Below are positions 1 to 4,643 of a stretch of 5,626 nt of DNA, piece after piece; within the stretch, counting starts at the first letter, position 1; the number at the start of each line of letters is the position of its first letter. This stretch comes from Pedobacter sp. UBA1654 (lineage in GTDB: Bacteria; Bacteroidota; Bacteroidia; Sphingobacteriales; Sphingobacteriaceae). The notes under the pieces are model-generated. The model saw only the letters and a list, made by a program, of their open reading frames with translations. It searched no databases and was not told the DNA's origin. Location of the stretch: NCBI GenBank assembly GCA_002320935.1, contig DCLG01000094.1, positions 7,048 through 12,673 on the forward strand, written 5' to 3'. The translations under genes were made by a program, and so were the position numbers.

Positions 1-171
1 ATCAACAAAATGATGGGTATTGTGATCGGGATTTTCCTTCATATATCAACAACAATCCTCTTTGAAAGCAGTGTGGACCACAAGTTTACCCGCAGAAAAA
101 TGATCGCGGTAATCGTCGGTTTAGCGGTCGCCCTCATCGGGTTTTACACCGGGGGGCACGGTGCGCACTGA
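1..171 (+). CDS. ZIP-family divalent metal transporter, C-terminal end (5' truncated)
   Basis: Frame 1 is open from the first base to a TGA at 169-171 and gives the last 56 residues of a membrane protein. The fragment contains GIFLHISTTILFESS, a typical ending of bacterial ZIP (zinc/iron-regulated transporter-like) proteins, in which a His in the penultimate membrane helix is followed by a Glu. A short basic loop (HKFTRRK) and a last hydrophobic helix of about 18 residues follow, then a short Gly/His tail (TGGHGAH). By family knowledge it would move Zn2+, Fe2+ or similar cations across the inner membrane; the metal cannot be told from this fragment. It is the only plus-strand gene here and converges on the DUF5522 gene, overlapping it by 51 bases, so its last helix is coded opposite the DUF5522 tail. 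The start lies outside the window. Family assignment is confident; substrate is not. Confidence 0.85.
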   Translation: MNKMMGIVIGIFLHISTTILFESSVDHKFTRRKMIAVIVGLAVALIGFYTGGHGAH

Positions 172-306
172 TGCTTTTGGTTTACCATAACCCCAGGGGC
201 AATGCCTGCACTTATTCTTACAGCAGGTGCCCCGCTTACGATGGTAAACTTCAGTAAATACCATTAGACCCGCTTCATTAAAATAAAAATCCACCCCCTC
301 TATCAT
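121..306 (-). CDS. DUF5522 Cys-rich micro-protein
   Basis: A 61-residue protein matching the DUF5522 pattern: an acidic N-terminus with aromatic residues (GVDFYFNEAGLMVFTEVYH), then RGTCCKNKCRHCPWGY. Cys28, Cys29, Cys33 and Cys36, with His22 and His35 nearby, could form a metal site. That is inference; the family has no assigned function that I know of. The core ends near residue 40 and is followed by a basic/Pro-rich tail (about 41-61) that looks unconserved. No signal peptide or membrane segment is seen, so it should be cytosolic. The ATG at 304-306 lies 4 bases after the stop of the upstream nuclease gene, so the two are probably co-transcribed, and reinitiation is plausible because there is no Shine-Dalgarno sequence. 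The last 51 bases are antisense to the end of the ZIP gene. Confidence 0.85.
   Translation of the reverse strand: MIEGVDFYFNEAGLMVFTEVYHRKRGTCCKNKCRHCPWGYGKPKASVRTVPPGVKPDEGDR
196..233. other. Inverted repeat inside DUF5522, just after the ZIP stop
   Basis: GGGGCA (196-201) pairs with TGCCCC (228-233), and CCTGC (205-209) pairs with GCAGG (223-227). This gives 11 base pairs with a 3-base bulge and a 13-base loop. It starts 25 bases after the ZIP stop codon. No T-run follows on either strand, so it does not look like an intrinsic terminator, though it could protect the 3' end of the ZIP mRNA. On the minus strand it covers the Cys-cluster codons of DUF5522, whose repeated Cys and Cys-Pro codons may produce the symmetry by chance. 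Bases 191-199 (CCCCAGGGG) form a small competing palindrome. The pairing is seen directly; a role is speculative. Confidence 0.3.
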
Positions 307-310
307 AGAT

Positions 311-1252
311 TTAGTTCAAGCTTTTCACAATCAGCTGATCTTCAAAATGGGCCTTCAGCTGAACGCCACTGCCGTGTGTTGTCCAGACTTCCTTTGGCTT
401 TACCTGTCCTATCGTCTCCAGGATATCATTCCAGTCCACATGATCAGAGATACATAATTGTAGGCCCTTGGACGACTGCAGGTGTTTCCAGCCACTGGCA
501 AATACCCGCACAACATTAATTGCTTTGATATAACTCTTAAATACCATGGGTGGCACTAAATAAACTAAGCCATTTGGATTGTTCTTCATCACCTTCCGGT
601 CATACACCTCATATTTCCCGAGGTCTACACCCAGCTGTTCGTATAGCTTTACAAAAGGCATAATACTATGATGCACCAGCACCCGCTTGTCCGGGCAATA
701 ATCATTGATGAGCCTGATAATCCTTTGGCTCTTTCCCAGGGCATAAGCACCCAGCATAATGTTGAGCGCTGTAGTGTTAAGGTTTTGGATTTCTATTTCC
801 GCTTTCGGATGCTGGGTTTGTGGATCAGCAAAGGTGGTTTCCGTGATCAGTACATCCGCTTCCACAAACTCAATTGCGTCACAGGTTGGATCATCCTGAA
901 GCTTATAGTCACCTGTATAAAGATATTTGACACCTTCATATTCCATTAATACCTGTGCAGAGCCAATCATATGGCCTGCAGAGATGAACGTTATTGTAAC
1001 GCCATTCAGCATAAAGCGCTCATGATAAGCTTTTATAAAGAACTCCCCTGCTGCAAACTTTTTATAACGGTGCAGCATGAATAAAGAACTGGCTTTGGTA
1101 CAGTAAACGTGCTGATTACCGCTGCAAGCGTGGTCGCCATGTGCATGCGAAATCACAGCGGTTGGGACAGGTGTTTTAGGATCCAGGTAAAAGTTTCCGT
1201 AGGCACAGAAAAGGCCCGTTTCATTCTGGATCAGGAAGTCATTTAAGATCAT
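311..1252 (-). CDS. MBL-fold beta-CASP-like nuclease (COG1236-type exonuclease)
   Basis: A 313-residue cytosolic metallo-beta-lactamase-fold protein resembling the mRNA 3'-end-processing/exonuclease group (YSH1/CPSF73-like). Metal-ligand motifs are intact: HAHGDH at 36-41, His94 in GHMIGSAQ (93-100) and Asp115 in YTGDYK (112-117). Beta-CASP-like motifs can also be placed: Glu138 in ITETTF (motif A), His271 in SDHVDW (motif B) and His293 in TTHG (motif C). By family knowledge a His at motif C is usual for RNA-acting members and Val for DNA-acting ones, but the ligase-associated DNA exonucleases are close relatives, so the substrate is open. It is shorter than CPSF73-type enzymes, so the inserted CASP part (about 145-260) is compact. 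The ATG overlaps the coaE stop by four bases (ATGA), which supports this start. DUF5522 follows after 4 bases. No ATP-dependent ligase or helicase gene is adjacent in this window. Confidence 0.87.
   Translation of the reverse strand: MILNDFLIQNETGLFCAYGNFYLDPKTPVPTAVISHAHGDHACSGNQHVYCTKASSLFMLHRYKKFAAGEFFIKAYHERFMLNGVTITFISAGHMIGSAQVLMEYEGVKYLYTGDYKLQDDPTCDAIEFVEADVLITETTFADPQTQHPKAEIEIQNLNTTALNIMLGAYALGKSQRIIRLINDYCPDKRVLVHHSIMPFVKLYEQLGVDLGKYEVYDRKVMKNNPNGLVYLVPPMVFKSYIKAINVVRVFASGWKHLQSSKGLQLCISDHVDWNDILETIGQVKPKEVWTTHGSGVQLKAHFEDQLIVKSLN
1249..1252 (-). other. ATGA stop/start overlap, coaE to nuclease
   Basis: On the minus strand the four bases read ATGA: the nuclease ATG is 1252-1250 and the coaE TGA is 1251-1249. 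No Shine-Dalgarno sequence precedes the ATG, so translation of the nuclease probably depends on ribosomes finishing coaE. The overlap is seen directly; coupling is inferred. Confidence 0.75.
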
Positions 1253-1845
1253 GCTTTGGCATTCAAGAAGCGCTGGTGTAAGTCCAGCACCTGCGAAATC
1301 AGCGATCTGGATTCATCATTGAGTATGTGATGATCTGCCATCGCCAGTTTCTGTTCGTCAGTAAATTGTTTATCCATCCGGGCAAGAACCTGCTCGGCAC
1401 TTACGCCGTCGCGTTCAGTTACCCGGTCTAATTTCATTTGTTTAGGTGCAGTAACCAGGATGCTGGTGTTACACATTTTGTAAGATTCACTCTCAAAAAG
1501 CAGGGCTGCCTCCTTTAAGATGTAAGGGCTGTTTGGCGGTATCTCCTCCAGCCAACTGTCAAATGCCCGGAACACCGCAGGGTGTACCAAAGCATTCAGT
1601 TTTTCAAGTTCGGCTTTATTGTTAAACACGATGGCTGCAATGTGCTTATTGTTCAGAACGCCGGAGTCGAAATAGCTATCCCCTCCAAAGGCTGCTTTGA
1701 CGCCTTCAATCAGGATCAGATCTTTCACCATGATCTCCTTAGCCACCAGATCCGCATAAAACACGGGTACACCCAGCACTTCGAAGATTTTACATACTGT
1801 AGTCTTTCCGCTGCCTATGCCACCTGTAATCCCAACTTTCAACAT
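1249..1845 (-). CDS. coaE: Dephospho-CoA kinase
   Basis: CoaE catalyses the last step of coenzyme A synthesis, transferring phosphate from ATP to the ribose 3'-hydroxyl of dephospho-CoA in the cytosol. The protein has 198 residues, the usual family length of about 200. The P-loop GGIGSGKT lies at residues 8-15. The family's LxxxxHP element is Leu83 to His88-Pro89, and LLFES is at 115-119. The lid has Arg141, RDG at 145-147, and Arg156 with Gln160. In place of the Asp-Ala-Asp seen in Escherichia coli CoaE the sequence has Tyr30-Ala31-Asp32, keeping only the second Asp; I believe this is common in relatives. The ATG at 1843-1845 overlaps the stop of the YbbR gene as TAATG, and GAAAG a few bases upstream is the only weak ribosome-binding-like sequence nearby. 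The stop overlaps the nuclease start. Confidence 0.96.
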   Translation of the reverse strand: MLKVGITGGIGSGKTTVCKIFEVLGVPVFYADLVAKEIMVKDLILIEGVKAAFGGDSYFDSGVLNNKHIAAIVFNNKAELEKLNALVHPAVFRAFDSWLEEIPPNSPYILKEAALLFESESYKMCNTSILVTAPKQMKLDRVTERDGVSAEQVLARMDKQFTDEQKLAMADHHILNDESRSLISQVLDLHQRFLNAKA

Positions 1846-1847
1846 TA
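1843..1847 (-). other. TAATG stop/start overlap, YbbR gene to coaE
   Basis: The YbbR-domain gene ends with TAA (1847-1845) and coaE begins with ATG (1845-1843), sharing one base. Together with the ATGA junction downstream, it makes YbbR, coaE and the nuclease a tightly coupled translational set. The overlap is seen directly; the coupling is inferred. Confidence 0.75.
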
Positions 1848-2792
1848 TCTTTCAATTATAAAGTCCACTTTAGACGGACTTGTTTTTACAAACTTGCAGA
1901 AGTCCGGAAAGCGCGTGATCTTCACCCTAAGCGTTTCGTGACCAAGCTGCTTCCATTCATTCAAGTCCACAACTGCTTCGATAAAACGATCATTAACAAC
2001 ATTGTAGCTCGACAATGGCACCAAAAAGGTGATCTTGACCTTCTTAGGGTAGATCTTAACGTTATGATACTCTTTGTTGTTTATTATTTTCAATGATACT
2101 TCCACCGTCTTTTCGGTGAATTCGTCTACCGGAATCTTTACTTCTACGCTATTTGGAAAGATGCTTACGTTTTTACGCTGATTCTGCAACATATTTACCC
2201 TCGTCGTGGTTGTATACTGGACATTTTCAAGTTCCAAAGTATCTGTTTTCCACTCTTGTATACTTTCCAGATCGGCAGTTGGCCCAGAGACGGTCACGTA
2301 GGCTGGCGTTATCGCTACATCTCCGGAGATCCCGTATTGGTTGGTAAATTCAAGATTCGAGAGCAGTTTTACCGGTACACGTTTAACCGTTCTTCTGGAA
2401 AAATCGAAGTAAAGCGTATCTGGCTTTACCGAAATGATCTTTTGTGAGGTTTCCAGCTGATTATTTACACTGTATAGCTGTTCAGAAATAAGGATATAAT
2501 TCCGACTTTTTAAGTTATCCAGGCTAATGTCGATTGATTGCGGATTTACACGCAACCTGGCGAAGAGCAGCTGCCAGCCTGTACCTTCCACCTGCAAGTC
2601 TACTGTATCGGGCTGCAGAGGATGAAACGCCTTATTCTGCGGAAAATTCTTGTATATGAGTACCGTCTTTGCGGTATATACATATTTATTATTCAATGCC
2701 ATAAACAGCCATCCTGCAATTGCAAGCAAAAAGCAGGAGATCAGGATCATAATCCGCTTCCTTTCAGGAATGGTTAGTTTGACAAGTGACAT
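1845..2792 (-). CDS. YbbR-like (CdaR-type) domain membrane-anchored protein
   Basis: A 315-residue protein with one N-terminal membrane segment at about 14-33, preceded by basic residues (ERKR), so the rest should lie outside the inner membrane. The remainder is beta-rich and divides into about three YbbR-like units, near 36-132, 136-222 and 226-314. The middle one is clearest, with TPAYVTVSGP (162-171) followed by the family's 'xxIxxWKTDTLELENV' pattern. In Firmicutes, YbbR/CdaR regulates the diadenylate cyclase CdaA. No cyclase gene is next to it here, so that role cannot be transferred; in Bacteroidota the gene commonly sits with coaE and yajC, as it does here. No Shine-Dalgarno sequence precedes the ATG at 2790-2792. 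The 74-base gap upstream holds the yajC terminator, so transcription starts from a very short promoter region or comes from read-through. Confidence 0.85.
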   Translation of the reverse strand: MSLVKLTIPERKRIMILISCFLLAIAGWLFMALNNKYVYTAKTVLIYKNFPQNKAFHPLQPDTVDLQVEGTGWQLLFARLRVNPQSIDISLDNLKSRNYILISEQLYSVNNQLETSQKIISVKPDTLYFDFSRRTVKRVPVKLLSNLEFTNQYGISGDVAITPAYVTVSGPTADLESIQEWKTDTLELENVQYTTTTRVNMLQNQRKNVSIFPNSVEVKIPVDEFTEKTVEVSLKIINNKEYHNVKIYPKKVKITFLVPLSSYNVVNDRFIEAVVDLNEWKQLGHETLRVKITRFPDFCKFVKTSPSKVDFIIER

Positions 2793-2821
2793 CGGCCTAA
2801 ATTACTTAAAAATTCACCAAC

Positions 2822-2850
2822 AAAAAAGCCGCTCCAGTCTGAAGCGGCTC
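2822..2850 (-). terminator. Intrinsic terminator after yajC
   Basis: On the minus strand AGCCGCT (2849-2843) pairs with AGCGGCT (2833-2827). The stem extends inward by a U-G wobble, a C-G and an A-U pair, giving about 10 pairs around a 3-base loop (2837-2839). Six T residues (minus strand, 2827-2822) follow directly. It begins 17 bases after the yajC stop. The plus-strand side has no T-run, so it acts only on minus-strand transcripts. It would end the nusB / DUF1573 / yajC message before the YbbR gene. Confidence 0.9.
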
Positions 2851-2866
2851 CTCTAAAATGTGCTGT

Positions 2867-3181
2867 TTAGGCTTTTGTAGTTGTTGCCTTCGTAGCATCC
2901 AATGAGATCGCAGACTTTTCAAATCTGATCTTTGTACCACCTTCTACTTCAATAAGGAACGTGGTTTCATTCAAATCTACAATCCGGCCGTGAATACCAG
3001 CGGTCGTGATCACCTTATCACCTTTGCCAAGTTCCGCAACAAGTTTCTTGTGATCTTTTGCTTTCTTCACCTGTGGTCTGATCATGAAGAAGTAAAACAC
3101 GATCATGATTAACACCATTGGTACCAAAGTACTCAACATGTTGCCGCCTGCGGCTGCCTGTAAGATTATTGCTGTATTCAT
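2867..3181 (-). CDS. yajC: Sec translocon accessory subunit YajC
   Basis: A 104-residue inner-membrane protein, the usual family size. Its single membrane helix is at about 15-33, followed by the hallmark FFMIRPQ (31-37) and a basic stretch with KKAKDHKK. The small soluble domain has GDKVITTAGIHGRI (54-67) and a short beta-strand region ending near 92, then a Thr/Lys-rich tail. By family knowledge YajC joins SecDF and YidC at the SecYEG channel. Neither secD nor secF is beside it in this window, unlike in many Proteobacteria. It starts 21 bases after the DUF1573 gene in an AT-rich gap with an A-rich stretch just before the ATG, and is the last gene before a strong terminator. Confidence 0.95.
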   Translation of the reverse strand: MNTAIILQAAAGGNMLSTLVPMVLIMIVFYFFMIRPQVKKAKDHKKLVAELGKGDKVITTAGIHGRIVDLNETTFLIEVEGGTKIRFEKSAISLDATKATTTKA

Positions 3182-3202
3182 ATCTTTTTATATGTTTAAT
3201 GA

Positions 3203-3649
3203 TTAAGAAGCTGGAACAACTTCTCCAATTAAATGAACGTCGTTTATTGATGGATTACCATTAGAAGTTATGGTAACCACTTTATCCTGTATACCACCCT
3301 TGCCCATGGTGTCAAAAACAACTTTAATGGTCGCTTCCGCACCTGGCTTTACAGGCTCCCTAGGGATTTCCGGTACTGTACAACCACAAGTTGCAGTTGC
3401 ATCACTAATAATCAGCGGGCTTTTACCAGTGTTTTTGAATTTAAATTCATACTGCACTTTCTCCCCTTCTTTTACTTTACCAAAATCATAGTTCACGGTT
3501 TCGAACGTCATAACCGGGGCATCCGTTGCAACCATTGCTGCTGAAACTTCTGTACCGGTAGAATCAGCGGCATCAGCTGCCGAAGATGTTGATTGCTGGC
3601 ATGAAGCAAAAGACATGGCAACCAGGGCCAATACTAACATTTTTCTCAT
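3203..3649 (-). CDS. DUF1573-domain lipoprotein
   Basis: A 148-residue exported protein. It has a lipoprotein signal: Met-Arg-Lys, a hydrophobic core (residues 4-14) and the lipobox FASC with Cys17 as the acylation site. The residues after Cys17 (QQSTSS) are neutral, not the acidic signal used in some Bacteroidota to send lipoproteins to the cell surface, so a periplasm-facing position is more likely. An Ala/Ser/Thr linker runs to about residue 46. The DUF1573 domain (an Ig-like, ASPM/SPD-2/Hydin-like fold) covers about 48-144, with FETVNYDFGKV (49-59), FKNTG (71-75) and CGCTVPEIP (88-96). The role of DUF1573 proteins is unknown; no function is claimed. The start is 6 bases after the nusB stop and yajC follows after 21 bases, so it probably shares their transcript. 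Confidence 0.9.
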   Translation of the reverse strand: MRKMLVLALVAMSFASCQQSTSSAADAADSTGTEVSAAMVATDAPVMTFETVNYDFGKVKEGEKVQYEFKFKNTGKSPLIISDATATCGCTVPEIPREPVKPGAEATIKVVFDTMGKGGIQDKVVTITSNGNPSINDVHLIGEVVPAS

Positions 3650-3655
3650 AATTAC

Positions 3656-4606
3656 TTATTCTTCTATTAAACCTCTTCCAATTTTGTGAATACTGTCTGT
3701 TCTCTTCAGATCACCCAAAATTTTGTCCAAGATACCGTTTATAAAGGAATTACTTTTCGGTGTACTGTAATCTTTAGAAAGATCTAAATATTCGTTGATG
3801 GTCACCTTTACTGGAATAGACGGGAAATTCAGCAGTTCGCAGATCGCCATTTTCATCAAAATGGTATCCATAAGTGCAATCCTTTCCGATTCCCAGTTCT
3901 TGGTACGTTCGGCAATCATTTTCTGATAAGCCTCATTGTTCCTCAGCGTATATGCAAACAGATCCTGAACAAATTTGCTGTCCTCATCCCAGTCTGCACT
4001 TATGGGCGTAAGCTTATTTTTAAATGGATCTTCAGACGTAAAGTTCTTAATGGTCTTGGCAACCATTCCTTGCATCACTTCTTTATCAACAGACCAGTTG
4101 ATAAATTTATCTTCAAATGCCTGGATAATGTTCAGACTTTTAAGGATGATCTTACGGAAAATAAACTTGATGATCTCTTTGGAAGACTCCAGGCTTTCAT
4201 CCGGGTCTGCGAGATACGCGGTGTACTCAGGGGTAGACTTTAGCTTATTGTAGATGGTCTTAAGGAAGTCTGGCTCCGAATTCCAGTTCACCTGGTATTT
4301 ATTCACTGCCGCCTGAAATTCCGGATTTTTCTGTAGTGTTACAATAAACTTATTGTGTAATAACTTCTGATTTGGATTTAAATCCTCCGGGGTCGGAAAG
4401 TGTTTGTTCGAGCGCTCAATGGCATCCACCGCTGTGTACTCCGTAATTTCAGACAAGAGTGCCAGCATTCTGATGTACATCTCGTATACATTGTCGATAC
4501 TGGTCATCAGATTTTTTTTGGAGCTAACCAAGTCTTTTTTGTCTGACATTTGCCATGCATAAATATTCTGCAAAGCTTTGATTCTAAGGTGCCTTCTGTT
4601 TAACAT
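3656..4606 (-). CDS. nusB: Transcription antitermination factor NusB, long Bacteroidota form
   Basis: NusB binds boxA RNA with NusE (ribosomal protein S10) and supports antitermination, chiefly of rRNA operons. The N-terminal NusB helix is present (RRHLRIKALQNIYAWQM, 4-20). The C-terminal core is clear at about 238-298: ESERIALMDTILMKMAICELL, then IPVKVTINEYLDLSKDY, and FINGILDKI (288-296). The protein has 316 residues against 139 in Escherichia coli. The extra length is a helical, Lys/Glu-rich central part (about 75-235) carrying three diverged copies of a 21-residue element. Long NusB proteins are usual in Bacteroidota, so this is not a fusion artefact. The start is the first ATG, in the expected family position, with no Shine-Dalgarno sequence. 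It lies 37 bases after the dehydrogenase gene and 6 bases before DUF1573. Confidence 0.95.
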   Translation of the reverse strand: MLNRRHLRIKALQNIYAWQMSDKKDLVSSKKNLMTSIDNVYEMYIRMLALLSEITEYTAVDAIERSNKHFPTPEDLNPNQKLLHNKFIVTLQKNPEFQAAVNKYQVNWNSEPDFLKTIYNKLKSTPEYTAYLADPDESLESSKEIIKFIFRKIILKSLNIIQAFEDKFINWSVDKEVMQGMVAKTIKNFTSEDPFKNKLTPISADWDEDSKFVQDLFAYTLRNNEAYQKMIAERTKNWESERIALMDTILMKMAICELLNFPSIPVKVTINEYLDLSKDYSTPKSNSFINGILDKILGDLKRTDSIHKIGRGLIEE

Positions 4607-4643
4607 CTATATAAGAACGAGTGGTATATTAATTACCGGTTTA

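Noticed and set aside
668..949. 93-residue plus-strand frame inside the nuclease gene
   Set aside because: It is antisense to the conserved MBL region; its composition is irregular and no family is recognised.
1582..1941. 119-residue plus-strand frame across the coaE/YbbR junction
   Set aside because: It is antisense to two well-supported overlapping genes and gives no recognisable protein.
4622..4640. AT-rich imperfect palindrome (GGTA...TACC, ACCGGT) between the dehydrogenase and nusB genes as a terminator or operator
   Set aside because: The stem is short and mismatched in the middle, and no T-run follows on the minus strand. There is no convincing regulator site or promoter box in the 37-base gap.
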